Shown: positions 1 through 4,843 of the stretch, piece by piece
Numbering within the stretch: the stretch's first letter is position 1
Layout: each line of letters opens with the position of its first letter
NCBI GenBank assembly: GCA_002353935.1
Contig: DEKP01000011.1
Coordinates: 1 to 5,628 of the forward strand
Source of the DNA: Ruminococcaceae bacterium UBA2719
GTDB taxonomy: Bacteria; Bacillota; Clostridia; Oscillospirales; Acutalibacteraceae
Reading direction: 5' to 3'
DNA: 5,628 nt
Notes under the pieces: generated by a model
Databases searched by the model: none
What the model was told of the DNA's origin: nothing
What the model saw: the letters and a program-made list of their open reading frames with translations, nothing else
Position numbers and translations under genes: made by a program

Positions 1-26
1 TGCTCTACCGACTGAGCTACAGAGGC
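1..26 (-). tRNA. partial tRNA (5' half of acceptor and D arm only), isotype not assignable
   Basis: On the minus strand, reading down from 26, the sequence begins GCCTCTG and continues with TAGCTCAGTCGG-TAGAGCA, a typical acceptor 5' strand plus a complete D arm. It lies 5 nt downstream of tRNA-Asp in the same orientation, so it is the third gene of the operon. The anticodon lies outside the window, so the isotype cannot be read. A GCC start would fit a tRNA-Thr, but that is a guess. Confidence 0.85.
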
Positions 27-31
27 AAATA

Positions 32-108
32 TGGCGACCCGGAACGGGTTCGAACCGTCGACCTCTAGCGTGACAGGCTAGCGTTCTAACCAACTGAACT
101 ACCGGGCC
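32..108 (-). tRNA. tRNA-Asp (GUC)
   Basis: This is a full 77-nt cloverleaf on the minus strand. The acceptor GGCCCGG pairs with CCGGGTC (one G-U), followed by discriminator G and an encoded CCA. The anticodon loop is CTGTCAC with anticodon GUC, and the T arm carries GGTTCGAACC. The spacers to its neighbours are only 5 nt each, so the three tRNAs are co-transcribed and separated by processing. Confidence 0.97.
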
Positions 109-113
109 ATATT

Positions 114-189
114 TGGTGGGAACAACAGGGCTCGAACCTGTGACCCTCTGCTTGTAAGGCAGATGCTCTCCCAGCTGAGCTATGCTCCC
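114..189 (-). tRNA. tRNA-Val (UAC)
   Basis: This is a 76-nt cloverleaf on the minus strand. The acceptor GGGAGCA pairs with TGTTCCC (one G-U), with discriminator A and an encoded CCA. The anticodon loop CTTACAA gives anticodon UAC, and the T loop is GTTCGAGCC-like. It is the promoter-proximal gene of the tRNA operon, about 25 nt downstream of the predicted transcription start. Confidence 0.97.
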
Positions 190-216
190 ACAATTTCGCC
201 TCTTATTTGCGACTAA

Positions 217-248
217 ATTATAATACAATATTAATTTAAAGTTGTCAA
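217..248 (-). promoter_or_regulatory. sigma-A type promoter of the Val-Asp tRNA operon
   Basis: Read on the minus strand, a perfect -35 TTGACA (243-248) is followed 17 nt later by a -10 TATTAT (220-225). A perfect TATAAT (217-222) overlaps it at a 20-nt spacing, which is too long to be preferred. The predicted start lies near 213, just ahead of tRNA-Val. The -35 box sits less than 20 bp past the hslO stop codon. Confidence 0.8.
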
Positions 249-264
249 TAGTTTTTGAAAAAAT

Positions 265-1140
265 TTATTTTTTAAATGCAAATTTAATTAACTCTTCCTC
301 TGGAAAAACATACTCTTTATTACAAAAGCGACAGTGAGCCTGAGCTTTGTGTTCATTATTAGCCATGTCGAGTATCTCTTTTTTTGGCATTGACTTTATA
401 ATTGACGCTATCTTTTCTCTGGAACAACCGCAAGCATATTTAACTTCAAACTCATCAAGCACTTCAACCTCAAATCCGTCCAACGCTAATTTGCAAATAT
501 CAAGGACCGTCATACCCTTCGCAAGCATAGTGGTTACGCTATCAAGTTTCGAAATGTTTTCTTCAATTTTATCTATAGTAGAATCATCTGCTCCTGGCAA
601 AAGCTGAATTAACAATCCACCTGAAAGCAAGACCTGAGCGCTTTCTTTGTCAATCAAAACGCCGAGAGCACATACCGTCGGTATCTGTTCACTAGCTGCA
701 AAATAATTTGTGATATCCTCTGCAATCTCTCCGGAAACAAGCTTTACTTGTCCATTATAGGGCTCTGATCCAAAATAGTTTCTCTGCACACTGAGTATAC
801 CGTTACCTATTGCTTGTGCAACATTTAATTTTCCGTTTTCATATCTGGTCGTTGTGCAGCTTGGATTTTCTACATATCCCTTGACATTGCCAAAGCTATC
901 TGAAACCGCGACAAGTGCTCCGAGTTCCCCGTCGCCGCTTATTCTTAAATTCATACTAGCATTATCTTGCTTTAACATAGCTCCCATAATAGAGGCTGCG
1001 GACAAAAGTCGCCCTAATGCAGCAGAAGCTACCGGACTCGTTTTGTGTATAACACTGGCCTTGTATACTATATCGGTTGAATCTATTGCAGATGCCATTA
1101 CAGCTCCATCTGAAGTTATACATCTAATAATTTTATCCAT
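265..1140 (-). CDS. hslO: Hsp33 family redox-regulated chaperone (33 kDa chaperonin)
   Basis: Hsp33 is a cytoplasmic holdase chaperone. It is inactive when its four cysteines bind zinc and is activated by oxidation (HOCl or peroxide with heat) to protect unfolding proteins. The 291-residue product has the family's usual length and both hallmarks: an N-terminal substrate-binding domain (about 1-180, including the GRLLSAAS and GYVENP segments) and a C-terminal redox switch with CGC at 237-239 and CRFC at 270-273. All four zinc ligands (C237, C239, C270, C273) are present. The ATG at 1138-1140 is supported by AGGAG at 1147-1151, six bases upstream. That ribosome site overlaps the stop codon of the methyltransferase gene, so the gene is the last member of a tight three-gene operon. 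No hairpin terminator is visible after its TAA stop; the next signal is the tRNA promoter. Confidence 0.97.
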   Translation of the reverse strand: MDKIIRCITSDGAVMASAIDSTDIVYKASVIHKTSPVASAALGRLLSAASIMGAMLKQDNASMNLRISGDGELGALVAVSDSFGNVKGYVENPSCTTTRYENGKLNVAQAIGNGILSVQRNYFGSEPYNGQVKLVSGEIAEDITNYFAASEQIPTVCALGVLIDKESAQVLLSGGLLIQLLPGADDSTIDKIEENISKLDSVTTMLAKGMTVLDICKLALDGFEVEVLDEFEVKYACGCSREKIASIIKSMPKKEILDMANNEHKAQAHCRFCNKEYVFPEEELIKFAFKK

Positions 1141-1149
1141 ATTAATCTC

Positions 1150-1890
1150 CTAAATTTTTCTTGCGACAAATACCAAACGCTCGCTGTTTTCTTTCGCATC
1201 ATCAAATGTCATATCATCATAAATTTTAACTATCTCAAACCCAGACTTTATAAGCATACTTTTTAGTTCATCCGTATGATACGCACGTTCTTGAAAATTT
1301 TCGCTGAATCTGTGATATATATTTTTTTCACGAACAAAAAAATCCAAGTCAATATTCACAACATTATTTTCTTCTAAGGAATTTTGCCAAATGCAGAAAA
1401 CATCATTAACATCATATACAAAAGTATTATCTGCCAATATATTTCTATGCTTAAACACAGTATTTACATCAAAAAGAAAGTAGCCTCCCCGGTTCATAAA
1501 CAGCTCTAATCTTTTGAATGTTTTTTCTACGTCTTTAATATCAGTTAGATGATTAATGCTGTCAAGTGTACATATGCAGGTATCTATAGTTCCAAAAAGA
1601 TCGATAGACTGCATATTTTGTTTGATAAAAAGTATATCGAGGTTTTGTTTGTGCGCCTTTTCGTTAGCAAAAGTTAACATATCTGTTGAAGCGTCAACAC
1701 CATATATATCCACTCCACGTTTTTTAAGCTCACAAGTCAAAGATCCCGTTCCGCAAGCAAGATCAAGGCTCAACCCCATATTGTGGTTAAGCCCTGCAAA
1801 AATCTTTTGTATATATTCAGCGCGCGCCGAATAATCTACATTAAAAGTCAGCGCATCATAATACTGCGAAAAAATATTATATCCTATCAT
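1150..1890 (-). CDS. class I SAM-dependent methyltransferase, substrate unknown
   Basis: This 246-residue product has the Rossmann-fold signature of small-molecule type class I methyltransferases (Methyltransf_25/11-like). Motif I is LDLACGTGS (42-50), which binds SAM. An acidic residue at the end of strand 2 (GVD, D66) should contact the ribose. A motif like ICTLDSINHL (106-115) follows, and then a hydrophobic strand GGYFLFDVNT. The N-terminal Y-x-x-F-S-x-Y-Y-D segment is typical of family members and supports the ATG start. The start overlaps the stop of the upstream regulator gene by 4 bp (ATGA), implying translational coupling. The stop lies 9 bp before hslO. The substrate cannot be read from the sequence. 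Company with a TrpR-like regulator and Hsp33 suggests a housekeeping role, and the annotation should stay generic. Confidence 0.93.
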   Translation of the reverse strand: MIGYNIFSQYYDALTFNVDYSARAEYIQKIFAGLNHNMGLSLDLACGTGSLTCELKKRGVDIYGVDASTDMLTFANEKAHKQNLDILFIKQNMQSIDLFGTIDTCICTLDSINHLTDIKDVEKTFKRLELFMNRGGYFLFDVNTVFKHRNILADNTFVYDVNDVFCIWQNSLEENNVVNIDLDFFVREKNIYHRFSENFQERAYHTDELKSMLIKSGFEIVKIYDDMTFDDAKENSERLVFVARKI

Positions 1891-2180
1891 TCTTTATCTT
1901 TCAATCTCGAAAAAACCAAGTTGTATCCACCGGCATTTTCATATTCTAACGAGCGTTTAACACGACTTATAGTAGCAGTAGACGCACCGGTAGATTCTAC
2001 AATTTTATTATACACCATATCATTATCAAGCATTTTAGCAACCGCAAAACGCTGTGACAACGCCTTTAGTTCAGGAATTGTACAAAGATCTTTGAAAAAC
2101 ATTTCACACTCTTCAACGGTTTTTAAAGTTAAAATAGCCTTATATAATTCGGCAGCAAACTCTATATTTGGTTTTGGCAA
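1887..2180 (-). CDS. YerC/YecD-type TrpR-related DNA-binding protein (TTG start)
   Basis: This is a small helical protein of the TrpR/YerC/YecD superfamily, about 100 residues, expected to bind DNA as a dimer. The family signature is clear. An E-C-E-M-F-F-K-D-L-C-T-I-P-E-L block is followed by LSQRFAVAKML. The recognition helix region then reads TGASTATISRVKRSL, matching the family's TGASTATISRV core; in the 97-aa form this is about residues 64-78. I place the start at TTG (2178-2180), giving MPKPNIEF-AAELYKAIL. An AGGAG lies upstream, the length fits the family, and the predicted promoter -10 (2217-2222) lies downstream of the first possible start at 2261. The longer 124-residue reading adds a hydrophobic N-terminus foreign to the family. 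The gene is first in the operon with the methyltransferase and hslO. Its ligand and targets are unknown, and autoregulation is possible. Confidence 0.88.
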   Translation of the reverse strand: MPKPNIEFAAELYKAILTLKTVEECEMFFKDLCTIPELKALSQRFAVAKMLDNDMVYNKIVESTGASTATISRVKRSLEYENAGGYNLVFSRLKDKE

Positions 2181-2190
2181 TACAGTTGCA

Positions 2191-2195
2191 CTCCT
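2191..2195 (-). promoter_or_regulatory. ribosome binding site supporting the TTG start of the TrpR-like gene
   Basis: On the minus strand AGGAG lies 10 nt before the TTG at 2178-2180. The spacing is a little long but usable. No comparable Shine-Dalgarno sequence precedes the ATG at 2261 or the internal ATG at about residue 12 of the longer reading. Confidence 0.55.
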
Positions 2196-2216
2196 ATCAC
2201 TGTTTAATATACTAAA

Positions 2217-2245
2217 ATTGTAACACATAAAAGCAAAAAAGTAAA
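2217..2245 (-). promoter_or_regulatory. candidate promoter of the TrpR-like/methyltransferase/hslO operon
   Basis: On the minus strand TTTACT (2240-2245) is followed after 17 nt by TACAAT (2217-2222). The -10 is directly preceded by TGT, so it is an extended -10. The predicted start near 2210 would leave about 30 nt of leader before the TTG start codon. The -35 is only 4/6, so confidence is moderate. Confidence 0.5.
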
Positions 2246-2285
2246 TAGCTACACAAATCAAATAAAATATTCAAACAGCTTTTAT

Positions 2286-3137
2286 TTACCACCATAAAAA
2301 TCCTGTTAATATACCAAGCAAAACTCCAAAAACATAGAGCAATAGCGTTATAAGCAAATTCTCTTTTACCTTTTTGTTAAGTCTGAAAAGCACGAGCAAG
2401 CCGACTCCTGCGTTAGTCATAAGGCCCGTTATCATTTGCCCTGCTGTTATTACATTTTCAACAAAGAGATTTGTTATTAAAACAGAAGCAGAACAGTTAG
2501 GTATCAATCCTACTAAACCCAGTAATATTTCTCCGACAAAAGGGGTATTATTAATTATGCTGCGCAAAAAATTTTCTCCGCCAAAATAAAAAACCAAATT
2601 AAGAGCAAGTGAAACGATAAATATAAGAATAATAACCTTTGCTGTATGTTTTAGCGCAGAGATAAAAATGTTTTCCTCACAATCACAGTGCTCTCGCTCA
2701 CAAAATTCATGGATGTGCTCGCTTGAAGTTTGTTTTGACTTATGAAAAATGCGAAGCGTAATATCAATAATGAAGCCTGCTATAATACCGCCGAAAACTT
2801 TAAAAAGCAAAATTTTAAGAATAACGGATATATTTACGTTACTAGACAAAAGTATAGGTATCATCTCATCGCTTGTAGATAAAAATACAGCTATAAGGGT
2901 GCCTAAAGTTACTATTCCCGCAGCATAGAAACCTGCAACAGCTCCCGAAAAACCACACTGAGGTATTGCCCCCAAAAGGCCTCCCAGCGCAGGACCCGCT
3001 GCCCCGACTTTTGAAACATTTTTATTAAGTTTTTCTCCTGCTTTTTGTTCAATATACTCCATTAATAAATAAGCAAGATAAAGTATGGGCAACATTTTTA
3101 CACAGTCTATAAGAGTATCAAGTAATAATTCTGTCAT
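2286..3137 (-). CDS. putative metal exporter, 'putative manganese transporter' / ArsP_2-type membrane protein
   Basis: This is a 283-residue integral membrane protein with about eight hydrophobic segments visible: roughly 10-28, 48-72, 76-97, 105-127, 162-187, 200-222, 228-251 and 260-281. The opening LLDTLIDCVKMLPILYLAYLLMEYIE is characteristic of proteins annotated as putative manganese transporter or 10-TM heavy-metal exporter (PF11449-like). Two related motifs, GAIPQCGFS (56-64) and GLIPNCSAS (210-218), lie in the two halves and suggest an internal duplication; they probably line the transport path. The central cytosolic or external loop (about 131-158) is rich in possible metal ligands: H133, H141, H143, C146, H150, C151 and C153. 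The ATG at 3135-3137 has AAGGA six bases upstream and its own promoter. The metal is not established by sequence. I see no yybP-ykoY-like riboswitch upstream. Confidence 0.8.
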   Translation of the reverse strand: MTELLLDTLIDCVKMLPILYLAYLLMEYIEQKAGEKLNKNVSKVGAAGPALGGLLGAIPQCGFSGAVAGFYAAGIVTLGTLIAVFLSTSDEMIPILLSSNVNISVILKILLFKVFGGIIAGFIIDITLRIFHKSKQTSSEHIHEFCEREHCDCEENIFISALKHTAKVIILIFIVSLALNLVFYFGGENFLRSIINNTPFVGEILLGLVGLIPNCSASVLITNLFVENVITAGQMITGLMTNAGVGLLVLFRLNKKVKENLLITLLLYVFGVLLGILTGFLWW

Positions 3138-3143
3138 TGTTTT

Positions 3144-3198
3144 TCCTTATCTTTTAAGATTCTTATAATAATATATCAAATATTTATTTTCCCGTCAA
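3144..3198 (-). promoter_or_regulatory. promoter and ribosome site of the metal exporter gene
   Basis: On the minus strand TTGACG (3193-3198) is followed after exactly 17 nt by TATATT (3170-3175), each 5/6 to consensus. The predicted start near 3163 gives a leader of about 25 nt, which includes AAGGA (3144-3148) six bases before the ATG. The leader is too short to hold a riboswitch if this start is used. A second, weaker TTTACA box lies further upstream near 3225. Confidence 0.65.
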
Positions 3199-3343
3199 AT
3201 AAATACAGATAAAAATATAAAAGTTGTAAACTCTTGCAATAAAAGCAAAATAAAATCTCAATACAGAATTGTTTCTAAAACCTACTAAAACAACAAAAGT
3301 TAGTTTGTCTGCTTTAGCGTTATAGTTTTATATTTTTAAAATC

Positions 3344-3372
3344 TTGACAACAGAGCTTTAGTGTGATAGAAT
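3344..3372 (+). promoter_or_regulatory. promoter of the tRNA-Ser pair
   Basis: A perfect TTGACA (3344-3349) is followed after 17 nt by TAGAAT (3367-3372), preceded by TGA (extended -10). The predicted start near 3379 is about 9 nt ahead of the first tRNA. The stretch 3199-3343 between this and the divergent exporter promoter is AT-rich, and I see no gene in it. Confidence 0.85.
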
Positions 3373-3387
3373 AATAGCCACGGTTAC

Positions 3388-3476
3388 GGAGAGGTGTCCG
3401 AGTGGTTTAAGGAGCTAGTCTTGAAAACTAGTGATCCCGCAAGGGACCAAGGGTTCGAATCCCTTCCTCTCCGCCA
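3388..3476 (+). tRNA. tRNA-Ser (UGA)
   Basis: This is an 89-nt class II tRNA. The acceptor GGAGAGG pairs with CCTCTCC, with discriminator G and an encoded CCA. The anticodon loop CTTGAAA on a CTAGT/ACTAG stem gives UGA. The long variable arm has the stem GATCCC-GCAA-GGGACC, as expected for serine tRNAs. The T loop is GGTTCGAATCC. Confidence 0.97.
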
Positions 3477-3499
3477 TTCAATAAAACAACTTTGGACAT

Positions 3500-3590
3500 G
3501 GAGGATTACTCAAGTGGTCAAAGAGGCTCCCCTGCTAAGGGAGTAGGCCGGGTAACCGGTGCGAGAGTTCGAATCTCTTGTCCTCCGCCA
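3500..3590 (+). tRNA. tRNA-Ser (GCU)
   Basis: This is a 91-nt class II tRNA, 23 nt after tRNA-Ser(UGA). The acceptor GGAGGAT pairs with GTCCTCC (one U-G), with discriminator G and an encoded CCA. The anticodon loop CTGCTAA on a CTCCC/GGGAG stem gives GCU. The long variable arm has a GCCGG/CCGGT stem with loop GTAA. It has no promoter of its own and is probably co-transcribed with the preceding tRNA. Confidence 0.97.
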
Positions 3591-3646
3591 AAATATTAAA
3601 AAAGCCGATAAACACTGACTTGTTATAGTAACAGTCAAGAATCGGT
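3591..3646 (-). terminator. candidate minus-strand terminator facing the tRNA-Ser pair
   Basis: Read on the minus strand, an outer stem ACCGAT (3641-3646) / ATCGGC (3604-3609) encloses an inner hairpin: TGAC-TGTTA, loop CTA, TAACA-(A)-GTCA with one bulged base. The outer stem is followed directly by TTTTTTAATATTTT (3590-3603). This fits an intrinsic terminator protecting the oppositely oriented tRNA genes. It would back up the one at 3696-3722. Confidence 0.5.
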
Positions 3647-3657
3647 CAAGAAAATAT

Positions 3658-3690
3658 CACCTTATTTTAATAATAGGGTGTTATTTTTTT
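3658..3690 (+). terminator. intrinsic terminator of the tRNA-Ser transcript
   Basis: The stem CACCTTAT (3658-3665) / ATAGGGTG (3673-3680), 8 bp with one G-U, has a 7-nt loop. TTATTTTTTT follows it, ending at 3690. It lies 68 nt past the second tRNA-Ser. Confidence 0.75.
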
Positions 3691-3695
3691 GCTTA

Positions 3696-3722
3696 AAACA
3701 AAAAATGTCCCCCACTGGGACA
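3696..3722 (-). terminator. strong intrinsic terminator of the CHAP hydrolase gene
   Basis: On the minus strand the perfect 6-bp GC-rich stem TGTCCC (3717-3722) / GGGACA (3706-3711) with a 5-nt loop is followed immediately by TTTTTTGTTT (3696-3705). It lies about 130 nt beyond the stop codon of the only minus-strand gene upstream. Confidence 0.85.
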
Positions 3723-3789
3723 CATCACATACCAAAGCATGGAGAGGTGCGGGGGGTCCTATTGATAATAGTATAGCATATTTTTTATG

Positions 3790-3839
3790 GTCTGACTTTC
3801 GGCACAGACTATCCGCTTTTAAACTGGTCGAAATCGACC
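3790..3839 (-). other. two small inverted repeats in the 3' untranslated region of the CHAP gene
   Basis: Between the CHAP stop codon and its terminator there are two hairpins. One is GGTCGA/TCGACC (3826-3839, arms of 6 with a 2-nt centre, or 5 with a 4-nt loop). The other is GTCTG/CAGAC (3790-3809, 10-nt loop). Neither is followed by a T run on either strand, so they are not terminators. They could stabilise the 3' end or be incidental. No coding potential is convincing in 3723-3852. Confidence 0.4.
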
Positions 3840-3852
3840 TTGTTAAAATTTA

Positions 3853-4614
3853 CTACTTATACTCACACAACAGTGCTTTCCAATCGGGAGTGCCCACAAT
3901 ACCATCAACTGTTAGATTGTGATTCTTCTGATACGATTTTACAGCATATTCCGTGTTGTTGCCAAAAACGCCATCTATCACAAGCTCTTTTCCATCCTTA
4001 CCCTCATAGCCGCACTCTCTTAAAATGCGCTGTGCTGTTTTTACCTGTCCTTCTGTATTTTTTGTAGATGTTTTCCAAATTCTTTCCATTGTGATTTTTG
4101 TAGTATACCATTTATCCATTGAATATTTATCTGTGGATTTCGAATATGCAGGTCTACCGGCACACGAAACTACATTTAAGCTTCTTTTTTGTCGCAACAC
4201 TTCTCCGTTTGAGCTAGAGCCTGTGTTGCCTTCTATAGTTGTAATAGTTCCATCCCCGTTGACTTTTTCGATAATTCCTACATGATCCAGAGAATAAACA
4301 TTTGGTACCCAGTTCGATTTATCGTCTGTCCAATGAAAGAAAACTACATCTCCCGGTTTATATCCGGATTTAACTAATTCTCCGTTTTCATAAAACCATT
4401 TTCCCTGTTCTCCGCAATTTGCTGTTTTAACTCCAAGCAAATTTCTCGCTCCAACCTGATTAAAAACCCATTGTACAAATACCTCGCACCAGTCATAATT
4501 AGGGCCGCTTACTTCTGTCGAGTAAAACCAGGTATTATACTTACATCTTTTTACATTTGTTGCCTTTGTTCCGATTTGGCTTTCAGCGGTTTCTATAATT
4601 TTATTTGCTGTCAA
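3853..4614 (-). CDS. CHAP-domain cell-wall hydrolase with C-terminal peptidoglycan-binding domain (endolysin-like)
   Basis: This 253-residue product is predicted to cleave peptidoglycan (amidase or endopeptidase). Residues about 5-156 form a CHAP (NlpC/P60-like) domain. C43 in D-W-C-E-V-F-V-Q-W-V is the likely nucleophile, H111 in L-D-H-V-G-I-I-E the catalytic histidine, and E128/N130 in I-E-G-N-T the third polar residue. The K-P-G-D-V-V-F-F (86-93) strand is also typical. After a linker, residues about 188-250 form a PG_binding_1 domain with the V-D-G-(I/V)-x-G signature, the pattern DGVFGNNTEYAVKSYQ and then VDGIVGTPDW. No signal peptide is visible, so export would need a holin, lysis or a non-classical route, as for phage or bacteriocin-associated lysins. 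The start codon is TTG. No holin or other phage gene is seen nearby. It ends at the terminator 3696-3722. Confidence 0.88.
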   Translation of the reverse strand: MTANKIIETAESQIGTKATNVKRCKYNTWFYSTEVSGPNYDWCEVFVQWVFNQVGARNLLGVKTANCGEQGKWFYENGELVKSGYKPGDVVFFHWTDDKSNWVPNVYSLDHVGIIEKVNGDGTITTIEGNTGSSSNGEVLRQKRSLNVVSCAGRPAYSKSTDKYSMDKWYTTKITMERIWKTSTKNTEGQVKTAQRILRECGYEGKDGKELVIDGVFGNNTEYAVKSYQKNHNLTVDGIVGTPDWKALLCEYK

Positions 4615-4620
4615 TTTATG

Positions 4621-4628
4621 CTTCCTTT
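4621..4628 (-). promoter_or_regulatory. ribosome binding site that fixes the TTG start of the CHAP gene
   Basis: AAAGGAAG on the minus strand lies 6 nt before the TTG at 4612-4614, which is ideal spacing. No ATG or GTG in the same frame is better placed, and the CHAP domain starts within the first ten residues. Confidence 0.75.
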
Positions 4629-4659
4629 CTCAAGTGATTTATTTTTTCCTTATTATCAG

Positions 4660-4687
4660 ATTATGTCGAGAGTAAGAGTATTGTTAA
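4660..4687 (-). promoter_or_regulatory. candidate promoter of the CHAP hydrolase gene
   Basis: On the minus strand TTAACA (4682-4687) is followed after 16 nt by CATAAT (4660-4665), each 5/6 to consensus. The predicted start near 4653 leaves a leader of about 40 nt before the TTG start codon. Confidence 0.55.
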
Positions 4688-4706
4688 TATTTCTCAACTT
4701 GAATTT

Positions 4707-4720
4707 ATACGTTATCGTAT
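4707..4720. promoter_or_regulatory. perfect inverted repeat, candidate operator in the divergent intergenic region
   Basis: ATACG-TTAT-CGTAT is a 14-bp perfect dyad with 5-bp arms. It lies 19 bp upstream of the CHAP -35 box and about 55 bp upstream of the TATAAT of the opposite gene. It has the form of a site for a small dimeric repressor. It does not match the Gram-positive LexA box (GAAC-N4-GTTC). Its function is inferred from symmetry and position only. Confidence 0.35.
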
Positions 4721-4775
4721 GCTAAATCCCGATAAAATTTAGGCTAATCTTATATAAACCAAATATATATTTCCA

Positions 4776-4781
4776 TATAAT
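4776..4781 (+). promoter_or_regulatory. candidate -10 box for the Cys-repeat protein gene
   Basis: A perfect TATAAT lies about 140 bp upstream of the start codon. No acceptable -35 is present 16-18 bp upstream (the bases there are TATAAA-like). The promoter may therefore be weak or activator-dependent, or this may be a chance match in AT-rich DNA. The predicted start would be near 4788. Confidence 0.35.
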
Positions 4782-4801
4782 ATAAAAAGGAAAGATAAAT
4801 C

Positions 4802-4843
4802 ATGGAAACCAAGGAAACATCTATAATTCATTCCATATATTGA
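4802..4843 (+). CDS. candidate 13-residue upstream ORF (leader peptide) ahead of the Cys-repeat gene
   Basis: ATG at 4802 opens a short frame METKETSIIHSIY ending at TGA (4841-4843). AAAAAGGAAAG (4784-4794) precedes it at a usable distance. Its stop codon overlaps the first bases of the 5' arm of the hairpin at 4842-4861, an arrangement seen in translation-dependent attenuators. The peptide has no obvious run of a single regulatory amino acid. If transcription starts near 4788, its ribosome site would be at the extreme 5' end, which weakens the case. It could be chance. Confidence 0.25.
   Translation: METKETSIIHSIY

Noticed and set aside
217..222. Perfect TATAAT as the -10 box of the tRNA operon.
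   Set aside because: It stands 20 nt from TTGACA. The overlapping TATTAT at 17 nt is the better partner.
1887..2261. 124-residue version of the TrpR-like protein starting at 2261.
   Set aside because: The extra N-terminus is hydrophobic and foreign to the family. The start has no ribosome site and lies upstream of the predicted promoter. The TTG at 2178-2180 with AGGAG fits better.
2260..2287. Inverted repeat AAATAAAA/TTTTATTT over the exporter stop codon as a terminator.
   Set aside because: The 8-bp stem is made only of A-T pairs with a 12-nt loop, too weak for a confident intrinsic terminator. How the exporter transcript ends is unclear.
3138..3343. A yybP-ykoY (manganese) riboswitch ahead of the exporter.
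   Set aside because: The sequence is AT-rich without the conserved stem-loops, and the best promoter leaves only about 25 nt of leader.
3761..3800. A minus-strand promoter (TATACT at 3770-3775) for a separate small RNA.
   Set aside because: No -35 resembling TTGACA lies 16-18 bp upstream, so the box alone is not enough to call a promoter.
3689..3922. Plus-strand open frame of 77 codons over the CHAP terminator.
   Set aside because: It covers a strong minus-strand terminator and the 3' end of the CHAP gene, has no ribosome site, and its composition is not protein-like.
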